Assembly: GCA_049303315.1 (NCBI GenBank)
Contig: JBAQMZ010000054.1
Coordinates: forward strand, 100,952 to 164,951
Source: Methanoperedens sp049303315
GTDB lineage: Archaea > Halobacteriota > Methanosarcinia > Methanosarcinales > Methanoperedenaceae
Direction of reading: 5' to 3'
Length of the DNA stretch: 64,000 nucleotides
This document shows positions 52,807 to 61,369 of the stretch, one piece after another. Position 1 is the stretch's first letter. The number at the start of each line of letters is the position of its first letter. The notes under the pieces are model-generated. The model was not told where the DNA came from and did not search any database. It saw only the letters and a list, made by a program, of their open reading frames with translations. The position numbers were made by a program, and so were the translations under genes.

Positions 52807-52843
52807 TATAGGACATATCCTATGAATCCTATAGGACAAATCC
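52807..52843. promoter_or_regulatory. tandem operator-like repeat
   Basis: TATAGGACATATCC (52807-52820) and TATAGGACAAATCC (52830-52843) are near-identical 14-base repeats 23 bases apart. They contain the self-complementary units ATAGGA-CATA-TCCTAT-like and TCCTATAGGA. They lie between the Bat-type regulator gene and the DUF2193-like gene, about 140-180 bases upstream of the latter's ATG. Confidence 0.6.
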
Positions 52844-52897
52844 GAATTGTTATATGGTACACAATACTAACGTCAATATTTCAGATTCCGAACATCT

Positions 52898-53560
52898 TTA
52901 CAATGAAACACCCTTTTTGTAAGAGGATTCTTCAATATATTTATCAACGAGTTTTCGTTTTGCTTCCTTAAGATGATGATGTGCAGTCGATTTCGATATA
53001 CCCAGTGCCTTTCCAATGTCTTCTATTGAGACTTCATGAGAGTGCTCAAAATATCCAAGACCCTTAGCGGTTAAAAGAACTTTGATCTGCATTTCTGTAA
53101 GCCCATTACCATTTGGTTCTTCATTCGGAACCCTGTGTACTTCATCGATAGACCATTTTCCCAGTTTTTTCAACTTGTCATATGCCTGATTCAGATATGT
53201 CGTGTCAGGTGCCAGTACTGTATAGTATTTATTCCCATTTTTAACATGAATGGGGGGTTTGATAAAACACCCCGCTTCTTCGAATGCATGTATCGCGCTC
53301 GGATCCGCGATTACGGTCAAGAAAATGATTTTTTCAGGTGATACCTGGAGAATCTTAAAGGATTCTGTGGATGGGTGTTCTTCAATCTCATTGAGATATT
53401 TGAGTGTATCCTTATTGGGATTTTTAACCTGATTTAAGAACAATATTTTGGTGTCCGAAACCGGGACATAGGATAGTATATCCAATTCGAAATCTTTGCC
53501 AGCCGTCACAACTGCAAGGGAACAATGATGCTGTTTTACAGAGATTTTAGCTTCTAACAT
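52898..53560 (-). CDS. Bat-type (HTH_10) transcriptional regulator
   Basis: 220 residues. An N-terminal sensor region ends with a C-terminal HTH_10: 'LTEMQIKVLLTAKGLGYFEHSHEVSIEDIGKALGISKSTAHHHLKEAKRKLVDKY', as in bacterio-opsin activators. TATA box CTTTTATATAC lies at about 53589-53599 on the minus strand, inside a longer possible N-terminus, so ATG 53560 is chosen and the message is nearly leaderless. Likely controls the adjacent DUF2193-aquaporin genes through the operator repeats downstream. Confidence 0.85.
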   Translation of the reverse strand: MLEAKISVKQHHCSLAVVTAGKDFELDILSYVPVSDTKILFLNQVKNPNKDTLKYLNEIEEHPSTESFKILQVSPEKIIFLTVIADPSAIHAFEEAGCFIKPPIHVKNGNKYYTVLAPDTTYLNQAYDKLKKLGKWSIDEVHRVPNEEPNGNGLTEMQIKVLLTAKGLGYFEHSHEVSIEDIGKALGISKSTAHHHLKEAKRKLVDKYIEESSYKKGVSL

Positions 53561-53749
53561 TTTTAATTTATATGTTGGATGGTGGTTGTATATAAAAGTT
53601 GTTGCAAACAGGTGCAACCGGGTACAGAATTATGCCATGTACAGGTTTAGCATATAATACCAGACGGCGGCGCATGATAAAGCCGAAAATGATGATGAAA
53701 CCAATCCCTGAGACAAGCTTCAATATGGATTATTCACAAATCATGTATT

Positions 53750-54379
53750 ATGGACAGAGTGGAAACCCTGTGTTCCAATTTTCCCCTGTACAGTGAAGAT
53801 TTGGGGATAGATATAAAAAAGCCTTCGGGCAGGTTCAGGTGGTTCCTTGCTTCCATCCTTTTCGGGGCAAGGATAAGCGAGAAGATAGCGATGAAAACAT
53901 ACAGGACATTTGAGAAATATGGTGTCCTGAGCCCCCAAAAAATACTGGATGCTGGCTGGGATGAGCTTGTGAGGATACTGGATGAAGGCGGGTATGTGAG
54001 ATATGATTTTTCAACCGCAACGAAACTGCTGAACATAATGAAGGAACTTACGGAAAAATACGGTTCGCTTGAAGAACTTTATGCCCATTCGAGCAGCACG
54101 GAAGAGCTGAAAAGTAAGTTAATGGGATTTAAAGGGATTGGCGAGGTCACATCCCAGATATTCCTGAGGGAGTTAAGGGGTGTGTGGAAGATAGATGTGC
54201 CTGTATCCATTAAAGCCGCTGAAATGGCAGAAAGGATGAACATTGATATTGAGAAGTTCGAGGGCGAGAAACTTACGAGAGTAGAGGATGCGCTGGTGAA
54301 AATGTATTTGAGGTATGGGAAAAAGGGAAAGGGTCAGGATAACCTGCCGCCGGATATTCTGGCGATAGTGAAAAGTTAA
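53750..54379 (+). CDS. HhH-GPD DNA glycosylase-like protein
   Basis: 209 residues: a helical EndoIII/MutY-like fold with 'FLASILFGARISEKIAMKTYRTF', helix-hairpin-helix 'LMGFKGIGEVTSQIFLRELRG', and a following Asp (KIDVPVSIK). The catalytic Lys of bifunctional members is not obvious, and the four-cysteine cluster of EndoIII is missing. Base-excision repair is probable; the target base is unknown. Confidence 0.8.
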   Translation: MDRVETLCSNFPLYSEDLGIDIKKPSGRFRWFLASILFGARISEKIAMKTYRTFEKYGVLSPQKILDAGWDELVRILDEGGYVRYDFSTATKLLNIMKELTEKYGSLEELYAHSSSTEELKSKLMGFKGIGEVTSQIFLRELRGVWKIDVPVSIKAAEMAERMNIDIEKFEGEKLTRVEDALVKMYLRYGKKGKGQDNLPPDILAIVKS

Positions 54380-54470
54380 TAGATTTATCCTATTAAAACC
54401 ACTGTTTTAGAGCTAATGATAGCGATTTTAATATCCAGAAAAAACCAATCATATAGAGAAGCATCAGGCT

Positions 54471-54974
54471 TCATAGCCTCCTTTGTGCTTTTCTTGAAAT
54501 GCTAAAACGAAGGTTGAAGAAATCAAGCTTGTATAATTCTATATAATTTGGTTGCATCAGATTCCTCCATATTTCACAAATTTCGTTACTATCTCTTTTT
54601 TTCCCAAATATGATAAGGTTTCTAATATTTTTTAGTGCTTCCACATTCTTATTGATTATTATAGACATTATGATTCTATATACAAAATACACTGAGAAAA
54701 GAGCAAACAATATTGATAATATTATATAAGTTAAATATAGTTTAATAACGATATCAGCTATATTGAGTCCCGGCTTATCTATTGAAATAATTGATAAAAT
54801 GTAACTTACAATTGCGGTCATCACTACCATAAACGATGAGAATACTGCAAAAGCAGCATTAAAACTTTGTTGTACTTCATTCTCTAAATTAGCAATTTCA
54901 CTATTCAAAAACATTATCCAGCTTTCACATGATAGCGGGCATGTCTCCTGATTTTTTCCTTCTCCGTCATTCAT
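54471..54974 (-). CDS. two-helix membrane protein, AT-rich
   Basis: 167 residues: a soluble N-terminus with an amphipathic helix (NSEIANLENEVQQSFNAAFAVF), two membrane spans (about 45-68 and 80-110), then a basic cytoplasmic tail. This topology (two TMs, helical flanks) recalls SLATT-type pore/effector proteins but no sequence family is certain. AT-rich and alone. Confidence 0.55.
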   Translation of the reverse strand: MNDGEGKNQETCPLSCESWIMFLNSEIANLENEVQQSFNAAFAVFSSFMVVMTAIVSYILSIISIDKPGLNIADIVIKLYLTYIILSILFALFSVYFVYRIIMSIIINKNVEALKNIRNLIIFGKKRDSNEICEIWRNLMQPNYIELYKLDFFNLRFSISRKAQRRL

Positions 54975-55380
54975 AGGTTTGCCTTTTTAATTAGTTATTG
55001 TATCAAGATAAACTATTTAGTTAAGATGACCTACACTTATACTTTCCTATAAAGTTAAAAATTAAGAACCTATTGTAGCCTTTACACTACTCCCATAAAA
55101 ATCATCTCCCAATACTGACTGTCAATTATCGTACATGCGCCAATACGAGAGCGCCCCCCGCCCATGCGCACCGCCGGAGGGCGGGACAAGCCCGCATCCT
55201 TCGCAAGCTCAGGAATCAGGACTAAAAATATCCCCAATCTGGGCTGTGGGACAGAATTGAGTGGGGAACAGGTTTAACAAATTATTCCATATGCCAGTAT
55301 AAAAGCGGTTTCAATTCTATCATCTCTTTTTTGTTTAACCTGACCGCAACATATAAATACGCATGAAAATGATTATTATA
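54975..55380. other. intergenic region with GC-rich hairpin
   Basis: No long gene. CCCGCCC (55157-55163) and GGGCGGG (55179-55185) form a 7-bp stem in a patch much richer in G+C than the flanks. A TATA box ACATATAAATA at 55349-55359 faces the micro-ORFs downstream. Confidence 0.5.
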
Positions 55381-55431
55381 ATGATAGAGGAGCACGGGAT
55401 AGCTGTAGAATGCGTATTCAGAAAAGGATAG
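55381..55431 (+). CDS. possible 16-residue micro-ORF
   Basis: ATG 55381 (or ATG 55363) encodes MIEEHGIAVECVFRKG before TAG. It is about 25 bases downstream of the TATA box and could be the first, leaderless cistron of a set of three small ORFs separated by two bases each. Confidence 0.3.
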   Translation: MIEEHGIAVECVFRKG

Positions 55432-55433
55432 AT

Positions 55434-55607
55434 ATGGAAGAAGTAGTATTATGGATGGAAAAATGCAAGGCAGAAAGAAGGACTCCCAACACGATAATGA
55501 TGTGCATAAGAACAGACTGGATTATGCAGAATGACAGGGATATCTTTCCACAGGAATTCAATGCAATACTTCAATCAAGCAACTCTGCTGGTATAGTAAG
55601 AACCTAA
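55434..55607 (+). CDS. small ORF, 57 aa
   Basis: Encodes MEEVVLWMEKCKAERRTP and on; helical, charged, no family. Another in-frame ATG lies at 55410. Two bases separate it from the ORFs on either side. Confidence 0.4.
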   Translation: MEEVVLWMEKCKAERRTPNTIMMCIRTDWIMQNDRDIFPQEFNAILQSSNSAGIVRT

Positions 55608-55609
55608 AT

Positions 55610-55786
55610 ATGTCAGGATGCAAAGAACGAAAGTGTCCTTGCAGACTTTGGGTGAACTGCGTTAATTATATCGATGCTCAAAGGCAGATAAGGAGAATCA
55701 AAAACAGAGAGAACAGCTTCGCCAATTGGTATATGGATAACTTTAAACTCGAAATAAAAATGGCAGATGTATTTGGAAATGGATAA
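55610..55786 (+). CDS. small cysteine-containing ORF, 58 aa
   Basis: Begins MSGCKERKCPCRLWVNC with four cysteines (CKERKCPC then C), then a basic helix (YIDAQRQIRRIKNREN). Cys spacing hints at a metal site. Third of three adjacent micro-ORFs. Confidence 0.42.
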   Translation: MSGCKERKCPCRLWVNCVNYIDAQRQIRRIKNRENSFANWYMDNFKLEIKMADVFGNG

Positions 55787-56008
55787 GCCCATCGAGATTC
55801 AGGATTATTTGTCGAACCTCGCCATGCCTTGGTAAATGGAATAATCACAATCGAAGGCGGCTAATCCGGTAAAATTTATTTCCTTTCCAAAGCTATTGAG
55901 GCGAAACAGACTTGAATAGCACTGGCGCAATCTGGACACGAACTAATTATGTCCTACAGCCCCCACTCCGAGAAAGTATAATAATCCCAAACATATATTA
56001 AGCAGCAC

Positions 56009-57769
56009 ATGGCTGACAAATACGAACAGGTGCTTGAACTTGCAAAGCGCCGGGGATTTATCTGGAACTCATTTGAGTTATACGGCGGCACAGCGGGTTT
56101 TTACGATTACGGTCCTCTTGGCGCCATGCTGAAACGGCGCGTTGAGAATATCTGGCGGGACATATTCGTGATAAACGAAGGGTATTACGAGATAGAATCG
56201 CCAACCATCGGAATAGAAGATGTCTTTATCGCATCGGGGCACGTTGGCGGATTCTCAGACCCGCTTACCGAATGCCAGAAATGCAAAGAAGCCTTCAGGG
56301 CAGACCATCTTGTCCAGGATGTTGTAGATAACCCTGACACCCTGAGCGCGGACGAACTGACCGAAATCATCACCAAAAACAACATTAAATGCCCGGAATG
56401 CGGCGGCAGGCTCGGTAAAGTATATGAGTTCAATTTGATGTTCAAAACCTCAATCGGTCCGGGCGGGAAACGCGCCGGCTACCTCAGACCTGAAACCGCG
56501 CAGGGGATGTTCGTAGATTTCCCGCGCCTCCTTAAATTCTACCGCGACCACCTGCCTTTCGGCGCGACGCAAATAGGAAAAGCATACCGCAATGAAATCT
56601 CCCCGCGTCAGGGCGTAATAAGGTTGCGCGAGTTTACGCAGGCAGAGGCTGAAATATTCATTGACCCGAGGGACAAGACGCATCCGAAATTTAAAGAAAT
56701 TGAAAATATTGAATTGAATCTTTATTCGCAGGAAGGGCAGTCAACCGGCGAAATGCGGAAAATATCATTAGGCGACGCTGTTAAAAACGGCATAATCGCT
56801 CATGAATTCCTCGCTTACTGTCTTGCCATGACATACCGCTTCCTCATCCGGGTTGGGGTATCGCCTGAGAAATTGCGTTTCAGGCAGCACATGAAGGATG
56901 AGATGGCACATTACGCTGCCGATTGCTGGGATGCTGAAGTTTTGAGCGAGCGGTTCGGATGGGTGGAAGTGGTAGGGATTGCGGACAGGACTGATTATGA
57001 CCTGAAAGCCCACGCAAAGCAGAGCGAGAAGGAATTATCGGTATATGTTTCCTACGATGTTCCTAAAAAAATCGAGCGTTTCGTTGTCAAACCAGATATG
57101 GGGATTCTCGGCCCGAAGTTCAAGGGAAAAGCAGGGAAAATCGCAAATGCATTAAAGACATTAAAAGCCGGAGAGCTTTCAGGCGATGCGATAGAATTAA
57201 CGATTGACGGCGAGCAGATTAAAATCGGGAAGGACGCTGTAAAATTTGAAAGTATAACCGAGGAAGTGCATGGTGAAAATATCATACCGCATGTGATTGA
57301 ACCCTCATTCGGGATTGACAGGATAATGTATTCTCTTCTTGAACATTCATATTTTGAAGAAGAGGCAGTGAAAGAAGAAGGAATAGAGGAGGAAGAAGGC
57401 GAGGAGAAAAGAATTGTTTTGCGCCTGCCGCCTGAGGTTGCGCCCGTGCAGGCAGCAGTTCTGCCGCTTCTTTCGCGTGAGGAATTGATTAAACCGGGAA
57501 ATGAGATTGTCGCCGCGCTCAGGAAAGCCGGGATTCTTGTGGCTTTTGATGATTCGGGAACCATAGGCAGGCGCTACCGCAGGAACGATGAAATCGGCAC
57601 GCCGTATTCGATAACTGTAGATTACCAGACGCTTGAGGACGGCACGGTTACAATCAGGGACAGGGATACGATGAAGCAGGTGCGCGCGGGCATGAACGAC
57701 ATTGCAGATAATATATATGACCTGATTTACGGTGGGAAATCGTTTGGGGATGCGGGGAAAGGGATTTAA
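56009..57769 (+). CDS. glyS: glycyl-tRNA synthetase
   Basis: Class IIa synthetase of the archaeal/eukaryotic alpha2 type. 586 residues. 'RRGFIWNSFELYGGTAGFYDYGPLG' N-terminal signature, inserted zinc-like 'CQKC...CPECGG', motif 2 'YRNEISPRQGVIRLREFTQAEAE', motif 3 'VIEPSFGIDRIMYSLLEHSY', and an anticodon-binding C-terminus 'PPEVAPVQAAVLPL', 'VAFDDSGTIGRRYRRNDEIGTPYSITVDY'. ATG 56009 follows a TATA-like element. Essential gene, no operon partner. Confidence 0.96.
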   Translation: MADKYEQVLELAKRRGFIWNSFELYGGTAGFYDYGPLGAMLKRRVENIWRDIFVINEGYYEIESPTIGIEDVFIASGHVGGFSDPLTECQKCKEAFRADHLVQDVVDNPDTLSADELTEIITKNNIKCPECGGRLGKVYEFNLMFKTSIGPGGKRAGYLRPETAQGMFVDFPRLLKFYRDHLPFGATQIGKAYRNEISPRQGVIRLREFTQAEAEIFIDPRDKTHPKFKEIENIELNLYSQEGQSTGEMRKISLGDAVKNGIIAHEFLAYCLAMTYRFLIRVGVSPEKLRFRQHMKDEMAHYAADCWDAEVLSERFGWVEVVGIADRTDYDLKAHAKQSEKELSVYVSYDVPKKIERFVVKPDMGILGPKFKGKAGKIANALKTLKAGELSGDAIELTIDGEQIKIGKDAVKFESITEEVHGENIIPHVIEPSFGIDRIMYSLLEHSYFEEEAVKEEGIEEEEGEEKRIVLRLPPEVAPVQAAVLPLLSREELIKPGNEIVAALRKAGILVAFDDSGTIGRRYRRNDEIGTPYSITVDYQTLEDGTVTIRDRDTMKQVRAGMNDIADNIYDLIYGGKSFGDAGKGI

Positions 57770-57948
57770 TATTCAGGGGAATTTGAAACAAAAAGGAAAA
57801 TATCTAAGATATTAAATTAAAAATTTATGCTTTATAATATTCTTCAAGAAAGCCATCTCGTGGCAAAACTATGATATACCAAGAAAAGGTTAAAGAGTAT
57901 TTCATAAGAAAGGTTCTGTGGTATTTAAGAGTCGTTTGGAGGTAAGAT

Positions 57949-58200
57949 ATGTCAAGCAAAATGTTAAGTATAATCGAGAGGGAAGAAAAGGTAATTGAGG
58001 AGCTTAAGGAGGAGGTACTCAAGCATTCAGGAAAAGAACATATAAACATAGGACAGGACAACGCTATTAGGGAATTTTCAAAGTTTTGGGTGAAATTTGA
58101 AGACCAATTACATCCACTGACTGAAAAGCATAGAATTCAATTTGAGGAGGCTATCAGGAGTTGGATAGAGATTCAGATGGAAAAAAGGCACAGAGGTTAG
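57949..58200 (+). CDS. hypothetical helical protein, 83 aa
   Basis: Charged, likely helical 83 residues; ATG 57949 follows TTGGAGGTAAGAT, a strong ribosome site. No family recognised. Confidence 0.55.
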   Translation: MSSKMLSIIEREEKVIEELKEEVLKHSGKEHINIGQDNAIREFSKFWVKFEDQLHPLTEKHRIQFEEAIRSWIEIQMEKRHRG

Positions 58201-58347
58201 TTAATTTTTGATAGCTTCCGCCTATGGAATCACCCCACATAAAACGACGGTTAGGATAATGAAACGCCATTAAAAATACTTAGCGATGAGATTAGTTAAA
58301 CAGTTTGATATATGCCATTAACAAATTATTAGCGGGTGAATGATTAA

Positions 58348-58812
58348 ATGATAGATGACGAATTTCTTGTAGAAGGTGAAACCGTTGTTTACAGTATCGA
58401 GAAAGGGGAATTTTTCCAGAACTTGTATTTTACTGAAAAGAGATTATTAATCACTGGAAAAACAGGATTATTTACTAAAAAAATTACCAAAATTAAAGAT
58501 ATAATGTTCCATCATATATCTTCTATTGAATGGGAAACAGTTTCATACCCATGGCTTTTGATTTTAGGAATTATATTAGTATTTGTTGGATTTGCTTTGA
58601 TGAACTATGTAAATGTTAATTCGGATAATTATCCAGTGACCTTTATACCTTTCCTCTTAGGTGTGCTATTTATTTTCTTATATTTTATTTTCAGATATTC
58701 TGAGATTGTTTTTATCACTGAATCTGAAAAGGTCACTTTCAATTTTAAGGGAACAAACTTTGAAACAACGGTTAAAGAAATAATAAAAACAATTCGGAAA
58801 TTTGATATATAG
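58348..58812 (+). CDS. PH-like (bPH2) membrane protein
   Basis: 154 residues: a PH-domain-like start ('EGETVVYSIEKGEFFQNLYFTEKRLLITGK', 'KITKIKDIMFHHISSIEWETV'), two hydrophobic helices (about 73-92 and 102-122), then a second short beta region. Resembles bacterial PH-domain membrane proteins of unknown role. Follows GGTGA nine bases before the ATG. Confidence 0.65.
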   Translation: MIDDEFLVEGETVVYSIEKGEFFQNLYFTEKRLLITGKTGLFTKKITKIKDIMFHHISSIEWETVSYPWLLILGIILVFVGFALMNYVNVNSDNYPVTFIPFLLGVLFIFLYFIFRYSEIVFITESEKVTFNFKGTNFETTVKEIIKTIRKFDI

Positions 58813-59023
58813 AATAATAACCGCGGGTGCGAGTAGGTTTTGATTTTGCGAATATAAAGGTATCAAATATTCGGGATAGAATTCAGCCGTAAGATAGGGA
58901 TATGCGTTTATACTTTCCCTATTCGTTAAAAAAATCAAATCAACTTTACTTGATTTAAAATCAATTTTTCTGATTGAACATATTTAAATATAAGCGCCAC
59001 ATTTCGAAAGACCGGTAATTCTT

Positions 59024-60304
59024 ATGAGTCTAATCACTGAAGCGAAAAAAGGCAGTATTACAAAAGAGATGAAACAGGTAGCGAATGATGAGGGCGTTGA
59101 ACCCGAATTCGTGCGGCGCGGGATAGCAAATGGAAGAATCGTCATCCCGGTGAGCCCGTATCGCTCCCCAAAACCCTGCGGCATCGGAAAAGGGCTTCGG
59201 ACTAAAGTGAACGCCTCTATCGGTACTTCATCGGATATAGTGGATATCGATATGGAAATAGAGAAAGCAAAAGTTGCGGAAGCCACAGGCGCGGACACGC
59301 TCATGGAACTTTCAACAGGCGGGGATTTTTATGAAATCAGGAAAAAAGTCATAGAAGCGACAACACTCTCCGTGGGAAGCGTGCCTCTATATCAGGCTTT
59401 TATTGAGGCTATCAGGAAATACGGAAGCACAGTGGACATGAAAGAGGACGAACTTTTCAAGATAACAGCAGAGCAGGCAAAGCTTGGCACGAATTTCATG
59501 GCTATCCATACCGGAATAAACCTCTTTACGGTTGAGAGGCTAAAAAGACAGGGGCGCTTTGGCGGACTCTGCTCGCGCGGCGGCGCGTTCATGACCGCGT
59601 GGATGCTGCATAATGAGAAAGAGAACCCGCTGTACAGTGAATTCGATTACCTGCTTGAGATAATGAAAGAACATGAGGTCACGCTCAGCATGGGCAACGG
59701 CATGCGCGCCGGCGCCATACACGACTCCACAGACAGGGCGCAGATACAGGAACTCATAATGAACTCGGAGCTTTCAGACAGGGCGCACGAAGCAGGCGTG
59801 CAGACCATTGTAGAGGGACCGGGTCACATCCCGATTGACGAAATTGATGCAAACGTGAAACTCATGAAGCGATTAAGCGGTGAGAAGCCATTCTATATGT
59901 TAGGTCCTCTGGTCACCGACATTGCACCCGGTTACGACCACATCGTAGCGGCAATAGGCGCGTCTCTCTCAAGCGCAGCCGGCGCCGATTTCATCTGCTA
60001 TGTAACTCCAGCGGAACATCTTGCGCTTCCCAACATCGATGACGTGAAGCAGGGCGTTATAACCGCGAGGATTGCTGCGCATATCGGTGATATGGTGAAA
60101 AACAATGACCGGCAGCGAGACCTTGATATGGGGCGGGCGAGGCGCGATTTGCAGTGGGACAGGATGTATGAACTGGCGATTGACCCCAAACATGCAAAAT
60201 CAGTAAGGGACAGCCGCTCGCCTGATGATAAGGAAGCATGCACGATGTGCGGGAATTACTGTGCGCTCAAGATAGTGAAGCAGAATTTTAATTTTGAGCG
60301 GTGA
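59024..60304 (+). CDS. thiC: phosphomethylpyrimidine synthase ThiC
   Basis: Radical SAM rearrangement of AIR to HMP-P for thiamine. 426 residues. 'TLMELSTGGDF', 'CSRGGAFMTAWMLHN', 'LSMGNGMRAGAIHDSTDRAQ', 'VEGPGHIPIDEI', 'GLGPLVTDIAPGYDHI'-type 'MLGPLVTDIAPGYDHI', and the C-terminal cluster CTMCGNYC. TATA box TATTTAAATATAA at 58981-58993. I see no TPP riboswitch in the short leader. Confidence 0.95.
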   Translation: MSLITEAKKGSITKEMKQVANDEGVEPEFVRRGIANGRIVIPVSPYRSPKPCGIGKGLRTKVNASIGTSSDIVDIDMEIEKAKVAEATGADTLMELSTGGDFYEIRKKVIEATTLSVGSVPLYQAFIEAIRKYGSTVDMKEDELFKITAEQAKLGTNFMAIHTGINLFTVERLKRQGRFGGLCSRGGAFMTAWMLHNEKENPLYSEFDYLLEIMKEHEVTLSMGNGMRAGAIHDSTDRAQIQELIMNSELSDRAHEAGVQTIVEGPGHIPIDEIDANVKLMKRLSGEKPFYMLGPLVTDIAPGYDHIVAAIGASLSSAAGADFICYVTPAEHLALPNIDDVKQGVITARIAAHIGDMVKNNDRQRDLDMGRARRDLQWDRMYELAIDPKHAKSVRDSRSPDDKEACTMCGNYCALKIVKQNFNFER

Positions 60305-60331
60305 TCTATACATTTGATATATTTAGAATAA

Positions 60332-60502
60332 TCAGAAAACCATTCCAGTGCCGTTACAGGTTTTGCACTTACCTAAAAAACTGCGCCCACTACCATGACA
60401 TGAAGGGCATTGGGCACCAACACGACCTGTGCCGTCACATAAAGAACATTTTCCAAATATCCCAGATTTTCCTGTCCCGTGACACTTCGGACACGATGGC
60501 AT
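60332..60502 (-). CDS. DnaJ-type zinc-finger mini-protein, 56 aa
   Basis: A 56-residue ORF made almost entirely of four CxxCxGxG-like units: 'CPKCHGTGKSG', 'CSLCDGTGRVG', 'CPSCHGSGRS', 'CKTCNGTG'. These bind two zincs in DnaJ and BSD2-like proteins. ATG 60502 lies six bases after GGAG. It follows the PH-like gene at 60551-60952 by 48 bases on the same strand, so the two are probably co-expressed. Likely a stand-alone thiol/zinc chaperone. Confidence 0.8.
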   Translation of the reverse strand: MPSCPKCHGTGKSGIFGKCSLCDGTGRVGAQCPSCHGSGRSFLGKCKTCNGTGMVF

Positions 60503-60550
60503 TTTAACTCCATTTGCCTTTCATTGTGCAACCCATGAAGTATTATCTAC

Positions 60551-60952
60551 TTACCCGGCCAGTGTTTGTCTTATTGCACGTTCCCACTCAATTGGATCTT
60601 TTACGCCAAAGGATACCTTGCATGGAATCTCTCCCATCATGGCTGCTCCAACACTTTGCATCTTTAATTCGCTAGAAAGCTCCATGGGCAATTGTAAAAC
60701 TAGTTTCTTTCCAATCAATCCTTCAACTGCGACATTAACAACTTTCTCAAGCGGGCAATCTATTACCGTAGTCGTCTTCTTTGAAAGGAAACCCGAAACA
60801 GATTCGTACACAACCCTTTGATTCGTTAGGGTAATGTCACCTTTTAGGCTACCAAAATTTTTTCCACTTTCTGCAGATGCAATACCTGCCGAAATACCAC
60901 TTTGTTGCTTTACTACATTCTCACCTTTTCGTATCAACATTTTTTTCACCAC
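60551..60952 (-). CDS. PH/GRAM-like domain protein
   Basis: 133 residues: 'GDITLTNQRVVYESVSGFLSKKTTTVIDCPLEKVVNVAVEGLIGKKLVLQLPM' is a GRAM/PH-type beta barrel; the C-terminus 'DPIEWERAIRQTLAG' is the closing helix. Alternative start at the internal ATG (MLIRKGE). Upstream partner of the DnaJ-type mini-protein gene. Confidence 0.68.
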   Translation of the reverse strand: MVKKMLIRKGENVVKQQSGISAGIASAESGKNFGSLKGDITLTNQRVVYESVSGFLSKKTTTVIDCPLEKVVNVAVEGLIGKKLVLQLPMELSSELKMQSVGAAMMGEIPCKVSFGVKDPIEWERAIRQTLAG

Positions 60953-61040
60953 ACTTTAAAATATAACGTTAAAACGTTAATCCTACTCTTTCAATGTAAT
61001 TATCCATTATAAATTTAACTGTCTATTTTTACATAGTTCG

Positions 61041-61310
61041 ATGGAAATCAATATTAACGATGCGATTAAACTGAGGGTCTTAAAGCAACTGAACGATGGG
61101 AAAATATATTCATTTTATTTATTGGCTAAATTAGTTGGAGCAAACAACACTACTGTTAAGAAAAATTGCAATTTTCTTCATAAAATTGGGTTAATTGAGA
61201 TAAGTAAAATTACGGCGGAAGAAAGTGCTTCTGGAGTCCCATCATATCGAATAAAAATCACTCAAGATGGACTGAAAGCCGTTAAGAGATTTAATACTCG
61301 CAAGAACTAA
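61041..61310 (+). CDS. small winged-helix protein
   Basis: 89 residues: 'DAIKLRVLKQLNDGKIYSFYLLAKLVGANNTTVKKNCNFLHKIGLIEI...YRIKITQDGLKAVKRF' is a complete archaeal winged-helix domain of the type found in DNA-binding regulators. AT-rich, alone. Confidence 0.7.
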   Translation: MEININDAIKLRVLKQLNDGKIYSFYLLAKLVGANNTTVKKNCNFLHKIGLIEISKITAEESASGVPSYRIKITQDGLKAVKRFNTRKN

Positions 61311-61369
61311 TTCAATCAGCTTTATCTGAAATCTACGAGAAGCTAATAATAAAAAGCAGGAATTACTTC

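Noticed and set aside
54471..54974. SLATT-type defence effector
   Set aside because: Topology is similar but sequence does not allow a family call and no partner gene is adjacent.
58813..59023. TPP riboswitch upstream of thiC
   Set aside because: The predicted leader from the TATA box to the ATG is too short and no conserved TPP-aptamer stretch is visible.
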